Numbered from the stretch's first letter, positions 52,050 to 62,038 are shown. The stretch: 64,000 nt of DNA from Pseudomonadota bacterium (GCA_020161655.1 JAIUPC010000012.1:372001-436000), one strand, 5' to 3'. The notes: generated from the sequence alone by a model not told the origin. Numbers and translations are program-made.

Positions 52050-54488
52050 TCAACCCCTGATCCGCAGACCTTCCGGATCAAGGAAGGGCCGAAGCCCGAT
52101 CCGCGCCGGGAAGACCTCGCTTGCAACCACAAGCTCATAGCGGCCCGTCATCAGGAACTCGTCCGTCACCCCGGCCCCATGCCGCACATAGCCGCAGCCG
52201 ATGCTCTGCCCCAGAGTGTAGCCGTATCCGCCCGAGGTCAGGTAGCCGACCGCCTCGCCGTCGCGCAGGATCGTCTCGCGCCCGACCAGCACCACATCGG
52301 GGTCGTCGAGCGTGAAGCCCGCGAACCGTTTGGCAAGTGGCGCGCCCGCAACCGCATCCAGTGCCGCCCGCCCGATGAAGTCGCGCCCCGACCGCATCTT
52401 CACCGCCCAGCCGAGCCCCGCCTCGAACGGCGTGTCATTGGGGGTGATGTCCGATGACCAGGCGCGATAGCCCTTCTCAAGCCTGAGCGATTCCAGCGCC
52501 CGGTAGCCGACCGGCCGGATCCCCGTCCCCGCCCCCGCCGCCATCAGCGCGTCGAAGACCGCCCCGGTCGCCGTCAGCGGCACATGCAGTTCCCAGCCAA
52601 GCTCGCCGACATAGGTCACGCGCAGCGCCCGGACCACCGCCCCCGCGATGCCGATCTCGCGGACATGGCCGAAGGGGAAGCCCGCGTTCGTGACATCGGC
52701 ATCCGTTACCCGCGCCAGCACCTCGCGCGCCTTCGGCCCCATCAGCGACAGCGTGCCCCAGTCCTCGGTGATGTCCCGGATCGCAACTTGCCCCTTCGGC
52801 AGATGCTCCGCGATCCAGGCCAGGTCATGGGTACGGAACCCGGTGCCGGTGACGATGTAGAAGCGGTCCTCCGCCAGCCGCGCCACCGTCAGATCGCATT
52901 CGATGCCGCCGCGCGAGTTCAACAACTGGGTATAGGTCAGCCGTCCCGGCGCCTTCGTCACATCGCCGGCGCAAACGTAATCAAGCGCCGCCGCCGCATC
53001 CCTGCCCGTCACCTCGTATTTCGCGAAGGACGACTGGTCGAAGATGCCCACCGCCTCGCGCACATGCTTGTGTTCCTCGCCCACCGCCGCGAACCAGTTC
53101 TGGCGCCCCATCGAATAGATGTCGCGCGGCTCCTTCCCCTCCGGCGCGAACCAGTTCGGCCGCTCCCAGCCGAGTTTCGATCCGAAGACGGCGCGATGCG
53201 CCTTCAGCCGGTCATAAAGCGGCGAGACGATGCGCGGCCGCCCGCTTTCGTATTCCTCATGCGGGAAACCCACGGTGTAATGCTTGCCGTAAGCCTCGCA
53301 GGTCCGGTCGCGGACCCAGGTACGGTCCCGGTGCATGCCCGAGAAACGCCGGATGTCCACCGCCCAGAGGTCCAGCGGCGCCTCGCCCCGCACCGCCCAG
53401 TCGGCCAGCACCCAGCCCGCGCCCCCCCCCGACGCGATGCCGAAGGCGTTGAAGCCGGCGCCGACATACATGTTGGCGCATTCCGGCGCGGAGCCGAGGA
53501 TGAAATTCCCGTCTGGCGTGAAGCTTTCCGGCCCGTTGATCATCTGCTTGACGCCCACGCGCTCAAGCGCCGGCACCCGGGCGATCGCCTGATCCATATG
53601 CTGTTCGAAATGGTCGAAATCGTCGTCGAACAACCGGAACTCCCAGTCGTCGGGCACATCGCCGGTGGTCCAGGCTTGCGGGTTCGGCTCATAGCCGCCC
53701 ATGACAAGGCCGCCGACCTCCTCCTTGAAATAGGTGCGGCGGTCGGGGTCGCGGATCGTCGGCGCATCCGCCGCCAGCCCTTCGATCCGCTCGGTGACGA
53801 TGTACTGGTGCTTGACCGGCTGCAGCGGCACGTTGATCCCGGCCATGGCGCCGATCTGGCGCGCCCACTGCCCGCCGCAGTTCACCACCGTCTCGCAGGC
53901 GATCTCGCCTCGCGTCGTCCGGACCGAGGTGATCCGGCCGCCCGCCATGCCGAACCCCGTCACCCGCACGCCCTCGAAGATCTTCGCGCCGTGCATCCTG
54001 GCACCCTTGGCAAGGCTCTGCGCGATGTCCGAAGGCGAGGCCTGGCCGTCCGTCGGCAGCCAGCTTGCGCCGACCAGATCGCCGACCTCCATCAAGGGCC
54101 ACATCCCTTTCACCTCGGCAGGCGAGATGAGATGCATCTCCATCCCGAAGCTCCGCGCGGTGGTGGCAAGCCGCCGGTATTCGGTCCAGCGGTCCTCATT
54201 GGTGGCAAGCCTCAGGCAGCCTGTCATCTTCCAGCCGGTCTCAAGGCCCGTCTCGGCGGCCAGCCCCTTGTAGAGATCGACCGAATATTTCAGCACCTTG
54301 GTGATCGAGGCCGAGGAGCGGAGCTGCCCGACCAGCCCCGCCGCATGCCAGGTGGAACCAGAGGTCAACCGGCCCTGCTCCAGAAGCACCACCTCGGCCT
54401 TGTGGTCGCGGGCGAGGTGATAGGCGGTGGAACAGCCGATGATGCCGCCGCCGATGACGACGATGCGGGCGTGGGTGGGCAGGGTCAT
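52050..54488 (-). CDS. FAD-dependent dehydrogenase with GcvT domain (dimethylglycine/sarcosine dehydrogenase type)
   Basis: Protein of 812 residues with two halves. The N-terminal part is a DAO-type FAD oxidoreductase (GGGIIGCSTAYHLARDH at 13-29) with the covalent-flavin motif TSGSTWHAAGL (His48). The C-terminal part is a GcvT aminomethyltransferase domain that binds tetrahydrofolate (about 440-800; YTQLLNSRGGIECDLTVARL, LGWAVKMRSGRDFIG, GYTLGQSIGCGYV). This architecture oxidises N-methyl groups of dimethylglycine or sarcosine and passes the carbon to folate; the exact substrate is not determined. Its ATG overlaps the kinase stop by 4 bp. Confidence 0.92.
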   Translation of the reverse strand: MTLPTHARIVVIGGGIIGCSTAYHLARDHKAEVVLLEQGRLTSGSTWHAAGLVGQLRSSASITKVLKYSVDLYKGLAAETGLETGWKMTGCLRLATNEDRWTEYRRLATTARSFGMEMHLISPAEVKGMWPLMEVGDLVGASWLPTDGQASPSDIAQSLAKGARMHGAKIFEGVRVTGFGMAGGRITSVRTTRGEIACETVVNCGGQWARQIGAMAGINVPLQPVKHQYIVTERIEGLAADAPTIRDPDRRTYFKEEVGGLVMGGYEPNPQAWTTGDVPDDWEFRLFDDDFDHFEQHMDQAIARVPALERVGVKQMINGPESFTPDGNFILGSAPECANMYVGAGFNAFGIASGGGAGWVLADWAVRGEAPLDLWAVDIRRFSGMHRDRTWVRDRTCEAYGKHYTVGFPHEEYESGRPRIVSPLYDRLKAHRAVFGSKLGWERPNWFAPEGKEPRDIYSMGRQNWFAAVGEEHKHVREAVGIFDQSSFAKYEVTGRDAAAALDYVCAGDVTKAPGRLTYTQLLNSRGGIECDLTVARLAEDRFYIVTGTGFRTHDLAWIAEHLPKGQVAIRDITEDWGTLSLMGPKAREVLARVTDADVTNAGFPFGHVREIGIAGAVVRALRVTYVGELGWELHVPLTATGAVFDALMAAGAGTGIRPVGYRALESLRLEKGYRAWSSDITPNDTPFEAGLGWAVKMRSGRDFIGRAALDAVAGAPLAKRFAGFTLDDPDVVLVGRETILRDGEAVGYLTSGGYGYTLGQSIGCGYVRHGAGVTDEFLMTGRYELVVASEVFPARIGLRPFLDPEGLRIRG

Positions 54489-55372
54489 GACGGGATCTTT
54501 CCGTGAAGGGTCTGGTAACGGTCAAGCGCGGCATCGAGCCGGCCGAGATAGTCGCGCGCATGGGCGTCGTAATCGGCCCCGGGGGCGGCAAGGAAGATCT
54601 CCGACACCATCGCCCACATCGCCTCGCGCGCAAGGCTCGCGCATTGCATCGCGTCGAAGGCCCAAAGCGTGGCCGCATCCGGCGCCTGACCGAAATAGGC
54701 CGCGAGCAAGACCCCGGCCTCCTCCGCCGTCATTCCGGCATTGGAGGCCGCGCCCGCAAGGTCGAACATCGCCGTGCCGAAGCCGGCATATTCATAGTCG
54801 ATCAGCCAAAGCCGCCCGGCCCCGTCCTCAAGGAAGTTTGCCGGCAGAAGGTCGTGATGGCCATAAACGATGGGCAAGGGCACCTGCGCCGCCTCCATCG
54901 CATCCGCCACCGCGACCAGCGCCGGAAGCTGCCCCGCGAACCGGCTCCCCGTCGCCGAAAGGGTCCGGGCATAGTCGCGGATCACGTGAAAGACCCAGAA
55001 GATCGCCCCCGGTCCCGTGACCTCGCGTGGCATCGCCTCGTGAAACGCCCGCAGGTAGCGCCCGACCCGCGCCGGATCGGCGCGCACCTCCGCCTCGCCC
55101 CAGGTCCGCGCCCGGAGAAAGGCAGAGACCATGACCCCCGGCGCGGCGAACTCCACCTCCGGCGCAAAGCCCGCCCGATGCGCCGCCCGCGCCGCCATCA
55201 CCTCATTGGCGCGGCTCACATGATGGAAGGGAAAATCCTCGCCGAAGCGCACCACATGCTCCCCCGCCGCATCCGTCACCTTCCAGCTTTCGTTGGAAAG
55301 TCCGCCCCTGAGCGGCTCGGCGACGATCTCGCCCCGCCAGCAGGGCAGTTCGCGGATACGTTCAACGCCCAT
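54485..55372 (-). CDS. Choline/ethanolamine kinase-like phosphotransferase (APH family)
   Basis: Protein kinase-like fold enzyme of 295 residues from the ATG at 55372 with GGGGGGAAG upstream. Brenner motif GHHDLLPANFL (catalytic Asp174) and the metal-binding IDYEY (191-195) are clear. An N-terminal GGLSNESWKV at about 23-32 forms the nucleotide loop. Relatives phosphorylate choline, ethanolamine or small alcohols. It is translationally coupled to the dimethylglycine/sarcosine dehydrogenase-like gene, so choline or a related amine alcohol is a plausible substrate, but this is inferred. Confidence 0.88.
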   Translation of the reverse strand: MGVERIRELPCWRGEIVAEPLRGGLSNESWKVTDAAGEHVVRFGEDFPFHHVSRANEVMAARAAHRAGFAPEVEFAAPGVMVSAFLRARTWGEAEVRADPARVGRYLRAFHEAMPREVTGPGAIFWVFHVIRDYARTLSATGSRFAGQLPALVAVADAMEAAQVPLPIVYGHHDLLPANFLEDGAGRLWLIDYEYAGFGTAMFDLAGAASNAGMTAEEAGVLLAAYFGQAPDAATLWAFDAMQCASLAREAMWAMVSEIFLAAPGADYDAHARDYLGRLDAALDRYQTLHGKIPS

Positions 55373-55440
55373 CTTCCCCCCCGACCCGACACCCGCCCAA
55401 ATAGGGACGAGCCCGCCGCTTTCGTCAATCACCGACCTCC

Positions 55441-55480
55441 CTGCCGCTTCTTCGTTGCGAAATCACCCCCGCCGGAGGCA
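55441..55480 (-). repeat. Short intergenic element, GGCGGGGGTGATTTCGCAACGAAGAAG type
   Basis: On the minus strand GTGCCTCCGGCGGGGGTGATTT followed by CGCAACGAAGAAG is a diverged version of the intergenic elements near 3.3, 28.8 and 52.0 kb. It lies in the divergent gap between the kinase-like gene and the XRE-cupin gene, together with a small GC hairpin downstream. Confidence 0.5.
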
Positions 55481-55564
55481 CCCGAAGCCGGGCGGCGCAA
55501 GACGCCCTGCCGAGACAGGAACAATGGCGCCGCAAGGCGCCGCCGGATGCTGCACTGCAGTATG

Positions 55565-55588
55565 AAATTTTCTGCGCGACAAAAATTT
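55565..55588 (+). promoter_or_regulatory. AT-rich palindrome upstream of XRE-cupin gene
   Basis: AAATTTT (55565-55571) and AAAATTT (55582-55588) flank a 10-bp GC core CTGCGCGACA. The dyad lies 45 bp before the GTG start and is a plausible operator for autoregulation by the XRE-cupin protein. Confidence 0.5.
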
Positions 55589-55632
55589 TTTTACTTACTA
55601 GGCTTCCCGCCATTGAAAGGGATTCGTCCGAA

Positions 55633-56250
55633 GTGAGCCAGAGCCAGCCGCAGACCACGCCGACGCTCGGCCCGCTGATCCGGGCCCGCCGCCGGCAGAA
55701 GTCGATCACGCTGCAGGATCTCAGCGACCGCTCCGGCGTCTCAGTCGGCTACCTTTCCCAGCTTGAACGCGACAATGCGACGCCGACGCTCGGCACGCTG
55801 GCGCAGATCGCCAAGGCGCTTGGCGTCGGCGTCGACTACTTCATCGCCACGCCGCGGCCCGCCGACGCCCTCACCGTCGCCGACCGCCGGATGCGGTTTT
55901 CGATCGACGGCTCATCCGTCGTCTACGAACGCATCGGGGCGGAGTTTGCCGGCAGCGAGATGTCCTCCTTCATCATCCACGTCCCGGCTGGCTACCGCTC
56001 CGAGACGATGAGCCATGCCGGCGAGGAGATTGTCTATGTCCTCGAAGGCAGCGTCGTGCAGCTTCTCGAAGGCGAGGAGTTCCGCATGAACCCCGGCGAC
56101 AGCCTGCATTACCGCGGCAACCGGCCGCATGGCTGGTACAATGACAGCGGCGCACCGGCGAAGCTTCTCTGGACCGGTACGCTCGAACTTTTCCACGGAC
56201 TGCGCGGCCCCACCGGCTCGAAGGAGGCGGACGCAAACCAGCAACGATGA
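55633..56250 (+). CDS. XRE family regulator with cupin domain
   Basis: Transcription factor of 205 residues: an N-terminal helix-turn-helix at about 14-68 (KSITLQDLSDRSGVSVGYLS, LERDNATPTLGTLAQIAKAL) and a C-terminal cupin sensor at about 110-185 (SHAGEEIVYVLEGSVVQLLE, FRMNPGDSLHYRGNRPHGWY). Such PuuR/SutR-type regulators often bind an amine, sugar acid or sulfur metabolite in the cupin. The frame starts with GTG at 55633 behind an AAAGGGA ribosome-binding site. It sits directly upstream of the ABC transporter operon and divergent from the kinase-like gene. Confidence 0.93.
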   Translation: MSQSQPQTTPTLGPLIRARRRQKSITLQDLSDRSGVSVGYLSQLERDNATPTLGTLAQIAKALGVGVDYFIATPRPADALTVADRRMRFSIDGSSVVYERIGAEFAGSEMSSFIIHVPAGYRSETMSHAGEEIVYVLEGSVVQLLEGEEFRMNPGDSLHYRGNRPHGWYNDSGAPAKLLWTGTLELFHGLRGPTGSKEADANQQR

Positions 56251-56389
56251 CCTTGCGGCAGGTCCGGACCGGGAAACCGGTTTTCGGCTTGCAGGAAGAA
56301 AAAGGGACGCCTTAAGTCTCTCCTATTGGGCTAAAATCTCGAAACACCCAGTCTATGCGGAAAGTTGTCCGCCAACACGGAGGAAGAAG

Positions 56390-57982
56390 ATGAACCTCAG
56401 AACCACCCTCGCCACCGGCCTCGTGCTGACCGCCCTTCTCGGCGGTGCGGCTTCGGCCAAGACGCTGGTCTATTGCTCGGAAGGCTCGCCCGAAGGCTTC
56501 GACCCGGCGCTCTACACGTCCGGCACCACCTTCGACGCCTCGTCGCACCCGGTGTTCAACCGCCTCGCCGAATTCGTCACCGGCACGACCGAAGTGGAAC
56601 CGGGCCTTGCCGAAAGCTGGGAAGCCTCGGAGGACGGCCTCGAATACACCTTCAAACTGCGCCAGGGCGTGAAGTTCCATGCCAGCGAAAAGTTCACCCC
56701 GACGCGCGATTTCAACGCCGATGACGTGATCTTCTCGTTCGAGCGTCAGTGGAAGGAAGACAACGCCTACTTCAAGGTTTCCGGCGGCACCTGGGAATAC
56801 TTCAACGGCATGTCGATGACCGACCTTCTCAAGAGCATCGAGAAGGTGGACGACTACACCGTCAAGTTCGTCCTGAACCGGCCCGAAGCGCCCTTCATCG
56901 CCAACCTCGCGATGGACTTCGCCTCGATCCAGTCCAAGGAATATGCCGACGCGCTCGTCGCTGCGGGCACGCCCGAACTTCTGAACCAGGAACCGATCGG
57001 CACCGGCCCGTTCCAGTTCGTCGCCTACCAGAAGGACGCGGTGATCCGCTACAAGGCCAATGCCGACTACTGGCGTGGCAAGGCCGCGATCGACGATCTC
57101 GTCTTCGCGATCACGCCGGACGCTTCGGTGCGCTACCAGAAGCTGAAGGCCAACGAATGCCACGTGATGCCCTACCCGAACCCGGCGGACATCGAGGCGA
57201 TGAAGGCGGATGCCGATATCACCATGCTTGAGCAGGAAGGCCTGAACGTCGGCTACCTCGCCTACAACACCAAGCAGGCGCCCTTTGACAAGCCCGAGGT
57301 GCGCAAGGCGCTGAACATGGCGATCGACAAGAACGCCATCATCGACGTGGTGTTCCAGGGCTCCGGCAAGGCGGCAAAGAACCCGATCCCGCCGACCATG
57401 TGGTCCTACAACGACGCCGTGGTGGACGATGCCTATGATCCCGAAGCCGCCAAGAAGATGCTGGCGGATGCGGGCGTCACCGATCTTTCCATGAAGATCT
57501 GGGCGATGCCGGTGCAGCGGCCCTACAACCCGAACGCCCGCCGCATGGCCGAACTGATGCAGGCGGACTTCGAGAAGGTCGGCGTCAAGGTCGAGATCGT
57601 GTCCTACGAATGGGGTGAGTACCTTGAGCGTTCGAAGGCAGAGGACCGCGACGGCGCGGTGCTTCTGGGCTGGACCGGCGACAATGGCGATCCGGACAAC
57701 TTCCTCGCCGTTCTGCTTGGTTGCGACGGCGTCGGCGGGTCGAACCGCGCGCAGTGGTGCTACCAGCCCTTCGAGGATCTGATCCAGAAGGCCAAGGTGA
57801 CCTCGGACATGGCCGAGCGCACCAAGCTTTACGAAGAGGCGCAGGTCGTCTTCAAGGAGCAGGCGCCCTGGGCCACGGTTGCCCATTCGGTGGTCTTCAT
57901 GCCGGTCCGCAAGGAAGTGACCGGCTACAAGGTCCATCCGCTGGGCAGCCACATCTTCTACGGCGTCGACATCGCCGAATGA
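56390..57982 (+). CDS. dppA: ABC transporter substrate-binding protein (dipeptide/family 5)
   Basis: Periplasmic solute-binding protein of 530 residues. Signal peptide 1-23 ends AASA before KTLVYCSEGSPEGFDP, the classic family 5 start. Other family blocks: LAESWEASEDGLEYTFKLRQ, VIFSFERQW, and AMPVQRPYNPNARRMAELMQ, followed by WTGDNGDPDNFLAVLLGCDG. GGAGGAAGAAG precedes the ATG. The first transporter gene, it is followed by a hairpin and then by the M24 gene. The ligand may be a dipeptide, heme precursor or small amide; it cannot be told from sequence. Confidence 0.94.
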   Translation: MNLRTTLATGLVLTALLGGAASAKTLVYCSEGSPEGFDPALYTSGTTFDASSHPVFNRLAEFVTGTTEVEPGLAESWEASEDGLEYTFKLRQGVKFHASEKFTPTRDFNADDVIFSFERQWKEDNAYFKVSGGTWEYFNGMSMTDLLKSIEKVDDYTVKFVLNRPEAPFIANLAMDFASIQSKEYADALVAAGTPELLNQEPIGTGPFQFVAYQKDAVIRYKANADYWRGKAAIDDLVFAITPDASVRYQKLKANECHVMPYPNPADIEAMKADADITMLEQEGLNVGYLAYNTKQAPFDKPEVRKALNMAIDKNAIIDVVFQGSGKAAKNPIPPTMWSYNDAVVDDAYDPEAAKKMLADAGVTDLSMKIWAMPVQRPYNPNARRMAELMQADFEKVGVKVEIVSYEWGEYLERSKAEDRDGAVLLGWTGDNGDPDNFLAVLLGCDGVGGSNRAQWCYQPFEDLIQKAKVTSDMAERTKLYEEAQVVFKEQAPWATVAHSVVFMPVRKEVTGYKVHPLGSHIFYGVDIAE

Positions 57983-57993
57983 TCTGAAACCGG

Positions 57994-58019
57994 CGCGGGG
58001 CCTCTTCGGGGGCCCCGCG
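57994..58019 (+). terminator. Hairpin after the binding-protein gene
   Basis: 9-bp stem CGCGGGGCC/GGCCCCGCG with an 8-nt loop and no long T-run. It probably protects the binding-protein mRNA and reduces read-through into the rest of the operon. Confidence 0.65.
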
Positions 58020-58048
58020 TTCCCCTATTCGGGCGCAAAATTCCACAC

Positions 58049-59140
58049 ATGACAGACCGTTACAGAGATTTCCGCCGGATCGCCGCCGGTCTTGGGACCG
58101 AGGCCGTTGCGCTGGTTCCGGGGGCGAACTTCACGCGCCTTTTCGGCCATGAGTTCGGCACCAATGAACGCCCGCTCGTCGTGGTGATACCCGTCGAAGG
58201 GGCGCCCGCCGCCGTGGTACCCAATCTGGAACTGACCGGCTTCGCTGCCCTCAAATTCGAGGGCGAGGTCTTCGACTGGCGCGACCAGACCGGCTACGCC
58301 GACGCCTTCAAGGCGCTCGCCGCGCATATGCCGCTGAAGTCGCTCGCCGTCGAAGGCCAGACCATGCGCGTCTTCGTCCAGCTTGCGCTGACTGGGGCGC
58401 AACCGGCGATGAAGATCGTCGATGGCGAAACCGCGATCACAGGCCTGCGCTACCTGAAGACGCCGGACGAGATTGCCGCGATGGTCCGCGCCATCGCCAT
58501 TTCCGAGGCCGCGCTGGGCGAGACTCTCGATGGCGTCCGCATCGGCCAGACCGATAAAGAGATCGAGCGGATGCTGGTGCAGGCGATGTTCTCGCATGGC
58601 GCCGAGGAACTGGCCTTCGGCGCGCTCGTCGCCGCCGGTCCGCATTCCGCCGCCTCCCATGCCCATGCCCGCGATGTCGCGATCCGCTCCGGCGATCCAC
58701 TGCTTCTCGACTTCGGCGCCCGCTGGGGCGGGCTTTGCGCCGACATCACCCGCACGGTCTTTGTCGGCCATGTCACCGATGAGGCGGCGGCGGTCTATGA
58801 GGTCGTCCTAGCCGCCAACCAGCGCGGGCATGAGGTCACGCGCCCCGGCCTGACCGCGCATGACGTCGACGATGCCGTTACGTCGGTCCTCGAAGCCTCG
58901 CCCTATGCCGACCGCATCCGCACCAAGACCGGCCACGGCCTTGGCCGCGACGTGCATGAGGCGCCCTACATCATGCGCGGCAACCACCAGATCCTTGAAC
59001 CCGGCGTCGTCTTCACCAATGAACCCGGCCTCTATGATCCGCGCTTTTTCGGCATTAGGATCGAGGATGACGTGCTTGTCACCGAAACCGGGAGCCGGTC
59101 CCTGACCAGCTTTCCCAAGGACATCAGGATTGTCGGCTGA
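58049..59140 (+). CDS. M24 family Xaa-Pro type metallopeptidase
   Basis: Cytoplasmic peptidase of 363 residues with the pita-bread fold: metal ligands Asp221, Asp232 (LDFGARWGGLCADITR), His296 (KTGHGLGRDVHEAP), Glu325 (NEPGLYDP) and Glu339 (RIEDDVLV). The N-terminal domain is a creatinase-like one. It stands inside the transporter operon, with 66 bp after the dppA stop and TGATG overlap with dppB, so it likely cleaves the imported compound (dipeptide, Xaa-Pro peptide, or creatine/ectoine-like molecule). No strong ribosome-binding site was seen. Substrate unknown. Confidence 0.92.
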   Translation: MTDRYRDFRRIAAGLGTEAVALVPGANFTRLFGHEFGTNERPLVVVIPVEGAPAAVVPNLELTGFAALKFEGEVFDWRDQTGYADAFKALAAHMPLKSLAVEGQTMRVFVQLALTGAQPAMKIVDGETAITGLRYLKTPDEIAAMVRAIAISEAALGETLDGVRIGQTDKEIERMLVQAMFSHGAEELAFGALVAAGPHSAASHAHARDVAIRSGDPLLLDFGARWGGLCADITRTVFVGHVTDEAAAVYEVVLAANQRGHEVTRPGLTAHDVDDAVTSVLEASPYADRIRTKTGHGLGRDVHEAPYIMRGNHQILEPGVVFTNEPGLYDPRFFGIRIEDDVLVTETGSRSLTSFPKDIRIVG

Positions 59141-60147
59141 TGCTCAGATACATCGTCTCCCGCCTACTGACCTTCCTGCCGACCTTCTTCGGCGTGACGC
59201 TGATTTCCTTCGGCTTCATCCGTGTCCTGCCCGGCGACCCGATCGTGGTCATGGCCGGCGAACGTGGCGTCACGCCCGAACGCTACAAGGAGCTTGTGGC
59301 GCAATTCGGCTTCGACCGGCCCCTCCTCGTCCAGTACTGGGAATATCTGAAGGGCGTCCTGCAAGGCGACCTCGGCCAGAGCTTCGTCACCAAGAAACCG
59401 GTCTGGGATGAGTTCTTCGCGCTCTTCCCGGCGACGCTTGAGCTGTCGCTCTGCGCCATCGTCTTCGCCATCGTCCTCGGCCTGCCGGCGGGCGTCATCG
59501 CTGCGGTGAACCGGGGCAAGTTCTTCGACCGGGCGCTGATGTCCTCGGCCCTTGTCGGTTATTCGATGCCGATCTTCTGGTGGGCGCTTCTCCTCATCAT
59601 CGTCTTCTCCGGCTGGCTCGGCTGGACCCCGGTTTCAGGCCGGATCAGCCTGATGTACTTCTTCGATGGCGGCACCGGCTTCATGCTCTGGGACGCGCTC
59701 TGGTCGGACCAGAAGGGGGCTTTCCTTTCGGCGCTCCATCACCTGATCCTGCCGACCATCGTCCTTGGCACCATCCCGCTTGCGGTGATCGCGCGCCAGA
59801 CCCGATCGGCGATGCTTGAGGTGCTGTCTGAGGATTACATCCGCACCGCCCGCGCCAAGGGCCTCTCGCCCTCGCGCGTCAACTTCGTCCATGCGCTGAG
59901 GAACGCGCTCATTCCGGTCATCACCGTGATCGGCCTGATGGTCGGCACGCTACTTGCCGGCGCGATCCTGACCGAGACGATCTTTTCCTGGCCGGGGATC
60001 GGCAAGTGGATGGTCGATTCCATCTTCCGCCGCGACTATCCGGTCGTGCAGGGCGGGCTTCTTCTCATCGCCGTGATCGTGATGATCGTGAACCTGACCG
60101 TGGACATGCTCTACGGCTTCATCAACCCCAAGATCCGGAAGCGCTGA
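59140..60147 (+). CDS. dppB: Dipeptide-type ABC transporter permease (DppB)
   Basis: Permease of 335 residues with six predicted membrane helices. Typical block RLLTFLPTFFGVTLISFGFI at the N-terminus, and the EAA-type loop YIRTARAKGLSPSRVNFVHA with ALRNALIPVITVIG. It shares one base with the M24 stop (TGATG) and one with the dppC start. Together with dppC it forms the transmembrane pore. Confidence 0.95.
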   Translation: MLRYIVSRLLTFLPTFFGVTLISFGFIRVLPGDPIVVMAGERGVTPERYKELVAQFGFDRPLLVQYWEYLKGVLQGDLGQSFVTKKPVWDEFFALFPATLELSLCAIVFAIVLGLPAGVIAAVNRGKFFDRALMSSALVGYSMPIFWWALLLIIVFSGWLGWTPVSGRISLMYFFDGGTGFMLWDALWSDQKGAFLSALHHLILPTIVLGTIPLAVIARQTRSAMLEVLSEDYIRTARAKGLSPSRVNFVHALRNALIPVITVIGLMVGTLLAGAILTETIFSWPGIGKWMVDSIFRRDYPVVQGGLLLIAVIVMIVNLTVDMLYGFINPKIRKR

Positions 60148-61055
60148 TGGCCGAGACAATGACATCCGCCGCCGCCCCTGCCGCCGCGCCCCGTCCCGGC
60201 CGGCTGAGGGAGTTCTGGTACTATTTCCGCGAGAACCGCGGCGCCGTCATCGGCTTCTGGGTCTTTCTCGCCTTCATCGTCCTCGCGCTTTTCGCCCCGG
60301 TGATCGCGCCGCATGACCCGACGCAGCAGTTCCGCGACGCGCTTCTTAAGCCGCCGTTCTGGCAGGAGGGTGGCAGCCTCGCCTACCCGCTCGGCACCGA
60401 CGCGCTTGGCCGGGACATGCTGTCGCGGCTTATCCACGGCGCGCGCTATTCCTTCTATGTCGGCATCGTGGTCGTCGCCATCGGCGCCTCGGGCGGCATC
60501 GTCATCGGACTTCTGTCGGGCTTCGCCCCGCGCTGGCTCGACACGATCATCATGCGGGTGATGGACATCATCCTCGCCTTCCCCTCGCTTCTTCTGGCGC
60601 TTGTCCTCGTTGCCATCCTCGGCCCGTCGCTGACCAATGCGATGATCGCCATCGCCATCGTCCTGCAACCCCATTACGTGCGCCTGACACGGGCGAGCGT
60701 CATGTCGGAACGCACCAAGGACTATGTGACGGCCGCCCGCGTCACCGGCGCCTCGACCGCGCGGCTGATGTTCGCGACGGTGCTGCCGAACTGCCTGTCG
60801 CCGATCATCGTGCAGGGGGCCTTGTCCTTCTCCACCGCCATCCTCGATGCCGCGGCACTCGGCTTTCTCGGCATGGGCGCGCAGCCGCCGACGCCGGAAT
60901 GGGGCACCATGCTCGCCGAATCGCGGGAGTTCATCCTGCGCGCCTGGTGGGTCGTGACCTGGCCCGGCCTCGCCATCCTCATCACAGTCCTGGCCATCAA
61001 CCTGATGGGCGACGGGTTGCGCGACGCGCTCGACCCGAAACTGAAGCGGAGCTGA
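60147..61055 (+). CDS. dppC: Dipeptide-type ABC transporter permease (DppC)
   Basis: Permease of 302 residues, starting [20 protein letters not shown]. An N-terminal helix ([20 protein letters not shown]) is followed by the oligopeptide permease domain with [36 protein letters not shown] and EAA loop [20 protein letters not shown]. Overlaps dppB by one base (TGATG); dppD follows after 5 bp. Confidence 0.95.
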   Translation: MAETMTSAAAPAAAPRPGRLREFWYYFRENRGAVIGFWVFLAFIVLALFAPVIAPHDPTQQFRDALLKPPFWQEGGSLAYPLGTDALGRDMLSRLIHGARYSFYVGIVVVAIGASGGIVIGLLSGFAPRWLDTIIMRVMDIILAFPSLLLALVLVAILGPSLTNAMIAIAIVLQPHYVRLTRASVMSERTKDYVTAARVTGASTARLMFATVLPNCLSPIIVQGALSFSTAILDAAALGFLGMGAQPPTPEWGTMLAESREFILRAWWVVTWPGLAILITVLAINLMGDGLRDALDPKLKRS

Positions 61056-61060
61056 CGCCG

Positions 61061-62038
61061 ATGCCCCTTCTCGACATCCGCAACCTTTCGGTCGATTTCG
61101 CCACCGCCTCGGGCCAGTTCCGCGCCGTGGACGGCGTCGACGTGTCCGTCGATACCGGCGAGATCCTGTCCATCGTCGGCGAGAGCGGTTCCGGCAAGTC
61201 GGTCTCGATGCTCGCCATGATGGGGCTCCTGCCCTGGACCGCCACGATCACGGCAGATGTGATGAGCTTCGGCGGCCAGGACCTGCGCGGCCTGACGGCC
61301 CGCGCCCGGCGCAGGATCATCGGCAAGGACATGGCGATGATCTTTCAGGAGCCTATGTCCTCGCTCAACCCCTGCTTCACCGCCGGCTTCCAGATCAAGG
61401 AGGCGCTGCGCATCCACCTTGGCCTTGACGCCAAGGCCCGGCAGAAACGCGCGGTGGAGCTTTTCGAGATGGTCGGCATCCCGGCCCCCGAAGAACGCCT
61501 AAAGGCCTTCCCGCACCAGCTGTCGGGCGGCATGAACCAGCGCGTGATGATCGCCATGGCCATCTCCTGCAACCCCAAGCTCCTCATTGCGGATGAGCCG
61601 ACGACCGCGCTCGACGTGACAATCCAGGCGCAGATCCTTGATCTTCTCACTGGCTTGCAGCGCGACACCGGCATGGCGCTGATCCTCATCACTCATGACA
61701 TGGGCGTGGTGGCCGAAACGGCGGAACGCGTCTCGGTCCAGTACGCCGGCCAGAAGGTGGAGGAACAGCCGGTCGCTGACCTCTTTGAAACGCCCCACCA
61801 TCCCTATACGGCGGCCCTTCTCGCCGCGCTTCCCGAACGCGCCACCCAGCGCCACCTGCCGACGATCCCCGGCGTCGTTCCCGGCCAGTTCGACCGGCCG
61901 AAGGGCTGCCTCTTCAGCCCCCGCTGCCAGTTCGCCGATGACCGCTGCCGCACGGTGCCGCCGGTTCCCGACAGTCGCGAGATGGGCTTCGCCCGCTGCC
62001 ACTATCCCCTCTCTGCCCCCGCGGAGGCCCAGGCATGA
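61061..62038 (+). CDS. dppD: Dipeptide-type ABC transporter ATPase (DppD)
   Basis: ATP-binding protein of 325 residues. Walker A GESGSGKS is at residues 40-47, the ABC signature [16 protein letters not shown] is present, Walker B is [12 protein letters not shown], and the switch His lies in [15 protein letters not shown]-terminal oligopeptide-ABC region ([12 protein letters not shown]) has the cysteine pattern of DppD/OppD. It overlaps dppF by 4 bp (ATGA). Confidence 0.95.
   Translation: MPLLDIRNLSVDFATASGQFRAVDGVDVSVDTGEILSIVGESGSGKSVSMLAMMGLLPWTATITADVMSFGGQDLRGLTARARRRIIGKDMAMIFQEPMSSLNPCFTAGFQIKEALRIHLGLDAKARQKRAVELFEMVGIPAPEERLKAFPHQLSGGMNQRVMIAMAISCNPKLLIADEPTTALDVTIQAQILDLLTGLQRDTGMALILITHDMGVVAETAERVSVQYAGQKVEEQPVADLFETPHHPYTAALLAALPERATQRHLPTIPGVVPGQFDRPKGCLFSPRCQFADDRCRTVPPVPDSREMGFARCHYPLSAPAEAQA

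Noticed and set aside
56312-57952. 546-residue minus-strand frame opposite the ABC binding-protein gene.
   Set aside because: His/Arg/Val-rich antisense frame over a clear dppA-type gene; no supporting signals.
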